Shown here one piece after another: positions 32,071-43,424 of a DNA stretch of 64,000 nt (position 1 is its first letter; the number at the start of each line of letters is the position of its first letter). The position numbers were made by a program, and so were the translations under genes. The stretch is from Stomoxys calcitrans (Eukaryota > Arthropoda > Insecta > Diptera > Muscidae). The notes under the pieces were generated by a model that saw nothing but the letters and a program-made list of their open reading frames with translations, was not told the DNA's origin and ran no database searches. Location: assembly GCF_963082655.1 (NCBI RefSeq), contig NC_081552.1:72110707-72174706 (forward strand). The letters are read 5' to 3'.

Positions 32071-33240
32071 TTCTTTTCTTTCCTTTTCCATAACAATTTT
32101 AACGATATTTTACTTTTCCTTTTCAGGTAATTTTTGGATTTTTGTACAAAATTTTACGAATTTTGGTAAGTTTTTTCTTAATTTTTTGAGACAAATTTGC
32201 TGGACTTGTTAAGTGTCATCTAGTTATGAGTGATTTACTTTCCTTTCCCGTTGCTTGTCCATTCATTTGTTATAGTTTCCTTTTAGGCCATTTTTGCGGC
32301 CAACATATACGAATCGTTTTGTCATCTAATCGAAGTTGACAGTGTGCCTAAAGACTAATCATAACGCTTGGTTAGGCAAATCTGTTATTAAGGTTTTTTT
32401 TGCTTCTTTTTTTTCTAATTGTCTTAGCCGCCGTATGTATGCCACATGAGTCACATACACACACGCATTTAAGCGTCGATCGGTGATTAGAAATCACCCA
32501 TTTCAGTGTGGGATATTAAATAACACATTTGGAGTTTTGTGAGACGAGAGACCAGCCAAGAGTCAAAGCAGATTTCCAACACCAAGACCAATTCGCCGCC
32601 AAATGGACGGTCATTCAAATTCGTGGGCAATTCATGGAAAATGGTATCAAAGCCAAAGCTATCGAGCCTGCAAAACGGTCAGGAGTTTTGGGGCTGTTGA
32701 AAAGAGGGGAAGAAATGTCGTTATAATTTAAATTTGCACGCATCAAATTTCAAGAGAAAACTTGTTGAAAAGTTGGATATCACCAAACACAGTTGGAGTT
32801 CGCTGGAGTTCAGCATCAGCATTATTGGGCTGTAGTCGTTCGCAGTTTGCCAATGAAGGCTGTTTTGATTTTCTGATTCACCATTGAATGGAGTGTAGAG
32901 GGCATATGCTCAGATTGCACTGCCCATTCCAAGCTCTTAATGTCCATTTGAAATGTGAGAAATATACATTTGTTTTTCATGGTTTCTTTTGTTTTTTTTT
33001 TTTTTTGCTGCTTATTGGCTGCTAAAACTTAAGATGCTTATTTGTCGAAGCTATGAAATTAAGTAATAAAATGCCACAATACTACCAACGATATTTGTTA
33101 TGAAGCGTAACATCCAGTTTGAGATTCACCAAACACTAAAATTGGCTGGAAAACGTAAGCAATTGAAAGCGGGGAGTTGTGAGAAAGATTTGTCCTGATA
33201 ATTCTTTGCTCAAAGAAAACCGTCTGCTGCACCCAGAGCA
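32071..33240. other. Single-copy-looking DNA
   Basis: No element is recognised. Simple tracts only: T-rich runs near 32080-32180 and 32995-33006, and a short CACACAC run at 32457. Open frames at 32529-32726 and 33179-33364 show no domain. Confidence 0.45.
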
Positions 33241-33246
33241 ACCTAT

Positions 33247-33530
33247 GCACCACGGGAGCCACCAACATGCCCACCTATCGTGCCAAACGCCCGGGCTCAA
33301 ATCCTGCCGGCGAGAACACCTAAAAACATTTTTTAGTGGTGGTTATGCCCTCACCAAATGCTAGCAACATTTGTGAGGATTTCAGCCATGTACAACTTCT
33401 CAACCAAGAGATGTCACTTTTTACCGACACGCCGTTCGGACTCGGCATTAAACAGGAGGTCCCCTTATCATTGAGCTTAAATTTGAATCGGGCAGCACTC
33501 AATTAATATTGTGAGAAGTTAATTTCCCCC
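33247..33530 (+). mobile_element. tRNA-derived SINE
   Basis: The copy has CCCGGGCTCAAATCCTGCCG (B-box-like, 33290), TTTAGTGGTGGTTATGCCC, GCAACATTTGTGAGGA, CACGCCGTTCGGACTCGGC, TTGAGCTTAAATTTGAATCG and GGCAGCACTCA. The A-box end is decayed. Same family as 18267. Confidence 0.75.
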
Positions 33531-33965
33531 TAATTAGTTCCGCAATGGGATGTTTGGGAAACACTTAAAAAGCACCCGGAGCAATTAGTCTGGTGTTATC
33601 AGCAAACACTGTCTGCTGATATTAAATTAAATATTTAAAACCTTTTTGAATGAACTTCTTAACAACAATTGTGCTATGTATTAATAAAAAATTTGCCAAT
33701 TTTAGGCGTCCATTTTTTGTTTAGCAGCATAAATATAATCGTAGTAGATATCTTGTCTGCTTTTATTTAAATTCGTTCAAAAATAAGCAACTTGTAGAAA
33801 ATTGAAAGGTATTGTTCGCAATATGCCTGTAAAATTGAAAGATAAGATGTAATATAAAAATTTTGAAATATCTACGACATTTTTGAGCTTTTTTTAAATA
33901 TCTTCACATTTAAAAGCAACAGAAAATGTTTGCTGTTTTAGCAGCAAATTACTGCGGCTTCCAGG
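33531..33965. other. Unassigned A/T-rich spacer
   Basis: Nothing recognisable. The sequence is strongly A/T-rich. Confidence 0.4.
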
Positions 33966-33969
33966 GGTT

Positions 33970-35085
33970 AAAGATGTCAAATCGGGTGATCGGTTGAAAC
34001 AGAACTCTACATGCAAAATTTCAGCCAAATCGGACTACAATTGCGACTTGTAAGGACTCATGAAGTCAAATCGGGAGATCGGTTTATATGGGAGCCACAT
34101 CAGGTTATAGACCAATTTGGACCAATATTTCAGCCAAATTGAACAAAACTTGCGGCTTCCAGCGACTCAAGAAGTAAAATCGGGAGATCGGTTTATATGG
34201 GAGCTATATCTAAATCTAAACCAATGTGGTCAATTTGCAATCCCCAATTGACCTACGTTAATACAAAGTATTAACACACCACCTACACCACTTATATCCA
34301 AATCTAGTCAGACTTTAAGTTTGTATACCTACTGAAATATCGAATAGAACCTTGTACGATTTTCTTACGATGGTACAAAAATTCTGGCTTCTACAGCCTT
34401 AAAAGTCGGAACGCATAAAATATATATATGGGAGTTTTACCTATATCTGATTCGATTTCGATGAAATTTTGCACACGTTTTGGGATATCAATTAAAACAT
34501 CTCATAAAAAATGTTGTAGAGATCGGACCAAAATTGTAGCTACTACAGCTATCGGATGAACGATATATATGTGAGCTATTTATAGATATGATTCGATTCT
34601 GATGAAATTTTGCACACATACTAGGACGTCAAAAAAGCACTTTGTGCCAAATTTGGTAAATATCGGACCAAAATGTTGCCTTCTACAGCCTTAAAAGAAC
34701 ATATCAGATGAAAGATATATATGGGAGCTATATCTAAATCTGGACCGATTTCAAAGAAATTTTGCACACATATTGGGACGTCTAAAAAAAAACACTTTGT
34801 GTCAAATTTTTTTAAGGATCTGACCAAAACTGTGGCTTCTACAGCTTTAAAAGAGCACTCGGATGAAAGATATTTACGGAAGCTACATCAAAATCGAAAG
34901 CGTTCATCCTTGGCCCAAATAAGAGACATATGCAAAATTTTGGGAAAATCGGGCAACAAATGCGACCTGTACCTTGATTACGAAAATACATGGACAGACA
35001 GACAGACGGACAGACGGACATAGCTAAATCAAATCAGGAAGTGATTCTAAGCCGATCCGTATACTTATCGATGGGTCTAGCTCTT
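33970..35085 (-). mobile_element. DINE-like Helitron, class A/D mosaic, 3' end lost
   Basis: The left part (33970-34280) is an A-like array (GTCAAATCGGGAGATCGGTT, TATGGGAGC). From about 34300 the units change to class D (ATCTGATTCGATTTCGATGA, TTTTGCACACATA), with unit markers near 34432, 34573, 34725 and 34879 (spacing 141, 152, 154). It ends with (GACA/GACG)n (34993-35018), a core CATAGCTAAATCAAATCAGG and a decayed 5' end. The two unit types in one array suggest recombination or nested insertion. Confidence 0.72.
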
Positions 35086-35089
35086 CTAC

Positions 35090-35664
35090 TTCTTTGCGTT
35101 GCCCACTGATTGACAATACAGTGCAAAAATCTTTTGAAAGTTGTATTAATGGCTTCGAACACTTGACAACAGCTCAGGTTCACATTAACGACGAAAAATA
35201 CCCAAGAATAGAGCTGCCTTAGAAAATTTCTAACTCGAGTGAGGAAAGAGGTATGGTAATAAAATTTGGATTGTCGTAAAATAGACGACTGAAACCAGTT
35301 ACAACATTTTTTTCCGTCATATTTAGGAGGGAAATTGGCTTGTCGAAAGCCGGCAATTTTTTATGTCCCAAAAATCAAACAAAAAAATTTCTTAAATTTA
35401 TTAGGAGTGAGATTTCTGGAGTCCATTTAAATGCCCCGTTGCATTTGATTTCTATAAAAAAAGAGTGTTGCGCAATAATCCTACTTCTTTTGACAGCAGG
35501 TTCTATTTTATGCCAAAATCATTAAATCCAGCATTCTTCGCTAAATAATCATAAAATATTAAGAAAGTGAGTAGGTGCTTATTAAATAAAAAGATTTTCT
35601 TTTTTCAAAACTTTTTAAAATTCAATATGCTACGTCAATATAAATTCTCTAAATTATGAATATA
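35090..35664. other. Unassigned A/T-rich DNA
   Basis: No family is recognised. The open frame at 35340-35525 has no domain. Confidence 0.4.
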
Positions 35665-38600
35665 CTAGCATATGGCCGGTCCCATCGCTGCCCCCGTTGG
35701 TACACCCAATATCAAGGTGTAACTGTATCGCAATTTTAATAGCCTAAGCCTTATACGTAAAGAAAGAACACTTTGAAAGGTTTAGTGACTAAATGTACCG
35801 ATTTAAAAAAAGAAAGAAAGAAGATCTTTAGCTCAATCTGTAAATTAAGTACAATTTTGTGCGATTGAGTACCTAAATGTACAAATTTCAAAAAATCTTC
35901 TAGCCATCCGTTACATTTTGCCAAGATGTTCCTGTATCCCTAATTTCACAGATGCAGCGCAGTCTGTAAATAAAGTATCACTTTGTACATTTTAGTACCA
36001 AAATGAACGAATATCAAAAAAATCTTCTAGTCGCTCGGTACATAGTGCCTAGATATGACTGCATTCCATGAGCTGTTTCATATTGTACGTTTTAGTACCA
36101 AAATGTGCGAATATCAAGAAAATCTTCTAGTCGTCCGGTACATACTGCGCAAATGTGCCTGTATCCCAAATTTCAGATCTGCAGCTTAATCTATGAAGAA
36201 AGTACTAAATAGTACCAATTACAGCACTTAAGTACTTTTTATTCCACTCCCGGTACTCCTGGTATTTCAACACTTCATATTTGGTACAACTTATCGCATA
36301 TTTGTCAAGACATCGATCATTTTTAGCAATTATTTTTAATTTTACCCTTCTCCGTTCACTGTAAAAGTAAATAGCTGTTTCGAATATTTCTTAGCGGAAT
36401 ATAGCTATTGCATTTCGAAGCTCTAGTTCAATTCTTAAAAAAGTATGAAATGGTACCAAATACGGTACTAAATTTACGTTTCTTCCGTTTGCATTACTAT
36501 TTCGCAACCACAATTATTTAAGACATATTTCGAAGTTCTAGCTCTACCCGTTCGCCCCACGGAAAGTTCACTTATTTCGTACCTTTTTATACCCTCCACC
36601 ATAAGATGGGGGGTATACTAATTTCGTCATTCTGTTTGTAACTACTCGAAATATTCGTCTGAGACCCCATAAAGTATATATATTCTTGATCGTCGTGAAA
36701 TTTTATGTCGATTTAGCCATGTCCGTCCGTCTGTCCGTCCGTCCGTCCGTCTGTCTGTCGAAAGCACGCTAACTTCCGAAGGAGTAAAGCTAGCTGCTTG
36801 AAATTTTGCACAAATACTTCTTATTAGTGTAGGTCGGTTGGTATTGTAAATGGGCCATATCGGTCCATGTTTTGATATAGCTGCCATATAAACCGATCTT
36901 GGGTCTTGACTTCTTGAGCCTCTAGAGTGCGCAATTCTTATCCGATTGGAATGAAATTTTGGACGACGTGTTTTGTTATGATATCCAACAACTGTGCCAA
37001 GTATGGTTGAAATCGGTTCATAATCTGATATAGCTGCCATATAAACCGATCTTGGGTCTTGACTTCTTGAGCCTCTAGAGTGCGCAATTCTTATCCGATT
37101 TGAATGAATTTTGGCACGACGTATTTTGTTATGATGTCCAACAACTGTGCCAAGTATGGTTCAAATCGGTTCATAATCTGATATAGCTGCCATATAAACC
37201 GATCTTGGGTCTTGACTTCTTGAGCCTCTAGAGTGCCCAATTCTTATCCGATTTGAATGAATTTCGGCACGACGTTTTTCGTTATTATATCCAACAACTG
37301 TGCCAAGTATGGTTCAAATCGGCCCATAATCTGATATAGCTGCCATATAAACCGATCTTGGGTCTTGAATTCTTGAGCCTCTAGAGTGCACAATTCTTAT
37401 CCGATTGGAATGAAATTTTGCACGACGAGTTTTGTTACGATATCCAACAACTGTGCTAAATATGGTTGAAATCGGTCCATAACCTGATATAGCTGCCATA
37501 TAAACCGATCTTGGGTCTTGACTTCTTAAGCCTCTAGAGTGCGCAATTCTAATCCGATTACAATGAAATTTTGGACGACGTGTTTTGTTAAGATATTCAA
37601 CAACTGTGCCAAGTATGGTCCTAATCGGTCCATAACCTGATATAGCTGCCATATAAACCGATCTTGGGTCTTGACTTCTTAAGCCTCTAAAGTGCGCAAT
37701 TCTTATCAGATTGGAATGAAATTTTGCACGACATGTTTTTTTATGATATCCAACAAGTGTGCCAAAAATGGTTCAAATCGGCTCATAAACTGATATAGCT
37801 GTCATATAAACAGATTTGGGGACTTGACTTCTTGTGCTTCTAGAGGACGCAATTCCTACCTGATTTGGCTGAAATTTTGCATGACGTTTTTTATTTTTTC
37901 TTTCAACCACTGTGTCAAATAAGGTTTAAATCGGTTCATAACCTGATATAGCTGCCATGTAAACCGATCTGGGATCTTGACTTCTTGAGCCTCTAGAAGT
38001 CGCAATTATTATCCGATTTGCCTGAAATTTTGTACGATGGATCCTCTCTTGACCATCAACATACGTGTTGATTATGGTCTAAATCTGTTTATAGCCCGAT
38101 ACAGCTCCCATATAAATCGATCTCTCTATTTTACTTCTTGAGCCCCCAAAGGGCGCAATTCTTACTCGAATTGGCTGACATTCTACACAGGTCTCCAACA
38201 TATAATTTAATAGTGGTCTAAACCGGATCATATCTTTATATCGCTCTAATAGCAGAGCAAATCTTTTCTTTTATCGCTTTTTGCTTAAGAAGAGATGTCG
38301 GGTAAAGAACTCGACAACTGCGCTCCATGGTGGAGGGTATATAAGATTCGGCCCGGCCGAACTTAGCACGCTTTTACTTGTTGGTACTTTTTTGTTCCTA
38401 AATGTTCAAAAGTCCAAAAAATCTTTTCAAAGCTCTGGCTCAATTAACAAACAAGGTTCCAAAAAGTATCAATTGCGGTACTTAACGTAAAATTTTTCAC
38501 ACTTCCGGTGCTATTTTGGGAAATGTTGGTCACCAAATCTTTGTTTTTGATCCCAAAATCATAATTCTAGCCCCATTCGTTGGCGCTGTGTAAAAAGTCA

Positions 38601-38772
38601 CAATTGCGTACCTTTTAGTATCTAAACGTTCGAATATGACAAAACCCCATCTTAAAGCTCGCCTGCGACCCAAGACCCACATTCAGGCCAAATTTCATGA
38701 CTCTAGCTTCAACCGTTTGGGCTGGGCGTTGATCAGTCAGTCAGCCAATCATGCGTCTCTTTTATATATAGA
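35665..38772 (-). mobile_element. Helitron-like element interrupted by a DINE copy
   Basis: Read on the minus strand, the 5' end is TCTATATATAAAAGAGACGC (at 38772) and the 3' end is GCAGCGATGGGACCGGCCAT then ATGCTAG (35665). These parallel the ends of the element at 19887-22305: TC plus TATATATAAAA, and GCAGCGA...CTAG. The interior has degenerate repeats around GTACCAAAATGTGCGAATAT and ATCTTCTAGTCG (35850-36200). The 1.8-kb class A copy at 36584-38380 interrupts it, leaving about 1.3 kb of its own sequence. No gene is present. Confidence 0.7.
36584..38380 (+). mobile_element. DINE-like Helitron, class A, longest array (about nine 153-bp units)
   Basis: The 5' inverted repeat, the TATATATATTC tract, the GTCGATTTAGCC core and a long (GTCY)n block (36722-36758) are all present. 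The same base of the phrase CTGCCATATAAACC falls at 36881, 37034, 37187, 37340, 37493, 37646, 37799 and 37952, and of CTCCCATATAAATC at 38105: exactly 153 bp each time. The 3' head complement, GGCCCGGCCGAAC and TTTTACTTG follow. Reading frames stay open for 112-132 codons on the minus strand because 153 is a multiple of three; no known domain results. Flanks TTCGTACCTTTTT and TTGGTACTTTTTT may be a target duplication. Confidence 0.93.
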
Positions 38773-38839
38773 AAAGATAAAATTTCATCAAAATCGGACA
38801 ACGAAATCGAGGGTCAGGCGAAATGGGTTAAAATGTTGT

Positions 38840-39330
38840 CTTTAAAATTGTTTATTGAAATTTGTCTATAGAAAAAATGTGAGGATAATGTTGTTTGGGA
38901 CATATAAGCATAATAAAAAGACTTTAAAAATGTTTATGCAAAATTAAAATTTTGGTTTTAAGCAATTATCTCGACCTTAGGTTGTCTTTAGAGAGTTTTT
39001 CGCTGAAAGTTAGTCCTTTGAAAAAATCATTTAAATATAGTCTTTAGAATGTAGCACGGATCCGGCCCGTGTTGAAGTTTTGTCATAAAATAATATTACG
39101 CTGAAATTTTGTATCTAGGAAAATATCATTAAAATTTTTTTTAGAAAAAAATGTCTTTAAGATTCTGCTTCTACTTAGTATTTCATTAGAATGTTGTCCT
39201 TAAAAAAGATTATTTAAAGGCATCCCTGGCCTCAGCAAAATGTTGTCTTTGTAGAATATTATAAATATGAAATGTTGTCATCATAAGAAATGTTAATGAA
39301 ATTTTGTTTAGAATACTCTTAATTTAAATA
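38840..39330. repeat. Degenerate short repeats (AAATTTTGTC/TTAGAAAAA type)
   Basis: Phrases such as AAATTTGTCTATAGAAAAAA, AAATTTTGTATCTAGGAAAA and AATGTTGTCTTTAGAAT recur at about 30-35 bp. They resemble the AAATTTTG minisatellite but with a GTCTTTAGA linker. There is no coding content. Confidence 0.55.
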
Positions 39331-41060
39331 CTTTCTTTAGACAAAATCATTTTGGTGGGGTCTCGGGCCCGAGGGCCCCCTCCCTGACTCCCTTATACAT
39401 GTTTGTCAGATTTTTGGTAATTTATAAATAATCTTGCCATTTGTCAACCGTAGCTATTACAGTTTGAACATAGTTGCTCGAAATTTTATACGGATTGTTT
39501 AATAACCCATCTGAAAACATCTGCCGAGGTTCTTCGAATTTGGCTTACATTGTTCTTATAGGGTAGTTGTAGGGTATTATTCAGTCGCCACCGCCCGACT
39601 TTTGCCCTTCCTTACTGGTTTTTGTTGAAACAGCAAACGGAAATGTTTGTTAGAACTACAGCCCTATGTTGGCTGAAACAGCTGTCATGTCTGTTTATTT
39701 AGCTAACATATTTGCTACATTGAATAACAAATTTCGTTGGTGGTTGAAATTCTAGCTTTTGGAGTGTTTTCCCATAATTTTTTCACAGCAAACATTTTCG
39801 CTGTGGTTTAAAAAAACCTTGCTGATGATTGCTTCCCAGTCATGGATACACATTTAACAATCGATAATTACAATAGCCCCACGATGACAGTCACCACAAA
39901 GCGCCCCAAAACAAGACTGCTGCTCATTGTCTTGCAGTATGCCATGGGCATATTGGTCCAAATTGAAATTGTATCCAAAAAGCTTAAAACTGTTTAAGGA
40001 CTGGTTATTTAAACCAAGTAGAGTGGGTGAGGGCATGATCGAATGGCCTTCTTTTGTTTCCAATTCCAAGAACCTATAATTCGTCCATAAAAGCTTGAGA
40101 GTGTGGCTTGAGTGTGTGTGTGTGTGTGTGTGTGTGAAGTTCTTTTGGAATAAGTCTTAAATGTTGCTTTAAATCACAGCTCCAACACAATGTTGGTGGT
40201 CGAACCAATTTCGACATTAAGGCAAACAAACCAAACCTTAAAAGCCTACCCGCAAAGGAACAAATGGGTCAAGGATTGTGGCTAATGCTGGCACCAACAC
40301 CAAACTGGTGTTTGAGGTTGCTATTATGGTTTTTTGTTCAAAAGCATTTAACTTCATGGTCTCTAAGGAAGAAGCATCAAATGATTTTGGCGTATAAAGT
40401 GTTTTTTCTGGTTCCAAATTCTCCCTCTAATAAAAAAAACGTTATGGCCTTAAGTTAAGGCTTTGGTAGGCCCTAAAGGTTAAGCCTCAAAACTCAATAA
40501 CAGACCACCCAGTAGCTCGGCTTTGGGTTTTGTGTTTGGCTAAAAATTATGATTTAATTCTTATGGCCATGACCGTTGACTTCATGGCGAAGAAGCTTGT
40601 CTGTGAACTTTATGAATGAATGCCATTGCTGAACGTTTTTCAGCATATGGCGCTCAATTTTGTTATTGTTTGCATCTCACTGCATCGGCATGTGGGTGAT
40701 TTTGTGGCCTTACCTTTTTTACCTTGGCATCGGTTGCTGATCGAATTTCGGCTAATTCTTGGTATTTAATTACACAATGTGGTGGGTATTTGGAACAAAG
40801 CTATCGAGTTACCCTTTAACGCACTGCAGTTATGTGGGACAATGTGCTGGTAATAAAATTGACAGTTTTTAATAACTTAATTAAATGATAGGGATAACAA
40901 CGAAATAAATGGCATAAAAACGAAGATTTTTAAGTTTTTATGAAGCTTTACACGAAAAAACAAATTTTAATTATTTCCATATACCTTAAAAGCGATAAAA
41001 TGATTTAAAAATTTGCCATAAATCGAAAATAACAAAATTTTATGAAGCAAGTTTAATTTG
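39331..41060. other. Single-copy-looking DNA
   Basis: This is one of the longest stretches without recognised elements. It has a GC-rich patch, TCGGGCCCGAGGGCCCCCTC (39362), and a (GT)13 dinucleotide run at 40112-40136. Open frames at 40069-39854 (-) and 40264-40458 (+) show no domain. It may be host intronic or intergenic DNA. Confidence 0.5.
40112..40136. repeat. (GT)n microsatellite
   Basis: Pure alternating GT for about 25 bases, preceded by GAGTGTGGCTTGA, which hints at a longer ancestral tract. Confidence 0.95.
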
Positions 41061-41129
41061 ACTCATCAAAAAAAAAAAAAAAAAACTGAAAAATTTAATT
41101 CTAAAGGAAAATTTTTAACGACTTTATAC

Positions 41130-42956
41130 TGGGAGGCGAAGCCTACGCAAACCGTGATCTATAGGGTATCTCAAGATTCAAGCGAAAGAGATGAGCCACT
41201 TTTTGATTTGACATTTTATCCACGATCTTGGTTATGTGGCAAATAGGAAAACCCCCAACGGTCTCCAACCGGATCAGGGAACAGGTTATAGACATGACGC
41301 TTGTAACGAATAGTGACTCGGTTGAAGATTTAGACGGAAACGGCTGCACCGAGTGTTCCTTTTCGGATCACTACAGGATAGGTTTTCAGTTTGAACGCGA
41401 CAGGAGTCCGTAAAGGAATCCGAGGAAGGCAAACCGTTCCCCGGTCCCCTGGGGGACCTATATCGGACGCAAGGCAACTGGAGTCCGCAGGGAATCTCGT
41501 TACGGTGAGCCTGAATGATGCCTACGACGGACCAATCATGATGGACCCCGGAACGAAAGGTACTAAGGAAGGAAAGCAGGAGGCTCATTAACAAGACGAA
41601 GAGTGAGAACACGGGAGAGGGCTTGGACGAATATCCTAAGGACCTGGGCAGGTTCAAGAAGTAGACTATGAGAGCGAAGAGGAGTTTCTGGGCTAAATTC
41701 TACGGAGAATAAGAGGGCACTAGTGAAGTATCGAGATTGCAAAAAGTGCTCTCCAAGAATCCTAGCATGCCAAGCTCTCTCTGAGGAGAGAAAACGGAAC
41801 TCGTACCGATAACAACCAGGAGACGGCAGAACAACTGATGAAGACACATTTTGCAGGCGGCCAAGAAGGAGACGACGATCAGGACATCGATGTCACTCAT
41901 CGGTGACATCGTTGACGAGGAGAAGACCATATCAGATCATCCTGAGGCTGCTGGAACGAATTTTTAAGGCAACCATGGTAATGTCCTACATACCAAGTGC
42001 ATGGAGGGAGGTCAGGATGGTATTTATCTCCAAGGCGGGAAAAATAAACCACAATACTGTCATCGTTTCTTCGTAAAACACTGAAAAGACTTGTTGAAGT
42101 GAATGTAAGGCAGACACTGATATCGGAGAATTTCAGTGGGGCACAACATGCATACCTCAATTGGAGGTCGGTGGAGATGGGCCTACATGAGGTGGTACGA
42201 GAGGTAGAGATAGCTCTCCAATAGAAGGAGTACACGATGGCGGCCTTCGTCGATAATGAGGGATCAGATAGGGCCGATAGTCGTCCCCTGGACAGCACAG
42301 GGGTATACCGGAATCTTTTCCCGTGGACGTATAGTATGCTTCGCGGCAGGAGTATTAATGCGTGCTTGGTAGAAAGTGTGGGCAGAAGGCGGGTGATAAG
42401 GAGATCGCCTCAAGGAGAAGTGTTCTCGCCAATTCTCTTGAACCTTGTGATAAACGGAGTCCTATTGGATCTCAACGGAGATGGCTTGAAACTATTGATT
42501 CGAGGCAGATTTCAGATACTATGGAAATGTCGCTGTGGAGTCTATCGAGATGGGCTACGAGAAATGGTTTGAGGACCAATCCAAGGAAGAAGGAGCAAAT
42601 GCTCTTTAATCGGAGATATAAGATACCGGATTACCATCTTTGGACGGGACCACTCTCTAGTTATCAAGGGAGGCGAAAAACCTAGGCCTAGTCCTCGATG
42701 CTAAACGGTCCTGGAAGAGAAATATAGAATATATACTTCTCCAGAAAGATGTTGGTATGAAGTTGGGAGGAGTTACCCTGAAAGGACATGGCCAGTGTTG
42801 GCATATGGAGCACTGGTATGGTGGAAGGCTGCGGAGAAGAGTACACGGACCAAGGAACTTCGAAAGGTACAGAGACTGGCCTGTGTGGTATCACAGGGGC
42901 GTTTAGACCCACACCGCAGGCGGGTCTGGAGGCGTTACTGAATTTACAACGGCTTC
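41130..42956 (+). pseudogene. Jockey-like retrotransposon ORF2 remnant (endonuclease, linker, RT)
   Basis: Broken plus-strand frames follow ORF2 order. The end of the APE-type endonuclease (41228-41413) reads REQVIDMTLVTNSDSVEDL and SFSDHYRIGFQF, where the SDH motif carries catalytic Asp and His. A linker runs from about 41450 to 42200. The RT (42237-42572) reads WTYSMLRGRSINACLVES, RRSPQGEVFSPILLNLVING and LDLNGDGLKLL; the YADD that should follow is absent, so a deletion removed it. Then come GLRTNPRKKEQMLFNRRYKI (about 42570) and CGITGAFRPTPQAGLEALLN (about 42890). It is truncated at about 42957 by a DINE fragment. Multiple frameshifts make it non-functional. Confidence 0.85.
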
Positions 42957-43270
42957 AACATACGTGTCCAATTTGGCCCTAATCGATCTTTAGCCTGATA
43001 GAGTTCCCATATAAAGCGTTCTCCCCATTATGCTTCTTGAGCGTTATTCTTATCCGAACTGACTTACATATTACCCAATGACTTCTATTATGGTCCTCAA
43101 CATTTAATTCACTTATGGTTCGAATCGGACTATAGCTTGATATATCTCTAATGGCATAACAATTCTTATCCATTAGTCTTTGTTTGCCTTAAAAGAGATA
43201 CCGCGCAAAGAACTCGACAAATGCGATCCATGGAGGGTAGAGGGTATATAAGATTCGGCCCGGCCGAAAT
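42957..43270 (+). mobile_element. DINE-like class A 3' fragment
   Basis: It begins inside a unit at CAACATACGTGT and runs through TTTAGCCTGATAGAGTTCCC and the class A 3' head complement (AGAACTCGACAAATGCGATC) to GATTCGGCCCGGCCGAAAT. The terminal ACTTGTT is lost. It ends against AAATTTTG minisatellite. Confidence 0.78.
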
Positions 43271-43271
43271 T

Positions 43272-43410
43272 CCTTCTAGAAATTTTATCATAATTCATGT
43301 GACTTTAATTTCTATGATAAATTTTTTCAAAATTTCCCTTTTACAGGAAATTTTGTAAAAATTTTATTTTTATTGTAAATTTTTGTCAAAATTTCATTTC
43401 TGTAGGATAG
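43272..43410. repeat. Degenerate AAATTTTG minisatellite block
   Basis: GAAATTTTATCATAATTCAT, TTTTTCAAAATTTCCC and AAATTTTTGTCAAAATTTCA are spaced near 29-35 bp. Confidence 0.65.
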
Positions 43411-43424
43411 TTAAGGTTAGGTTG

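Noticed and set aside
36642..37652. Open frames of 112 and 132 codons with internal protein repeats (MAAISGYGPI...)
   Set aside because: The repeat is the 153-bp DNA unit, and 153 is a multiple of three, so one stop-free unit gives a long frame. Other copies of the same unit have stops and frameshifts, and no domain is present.
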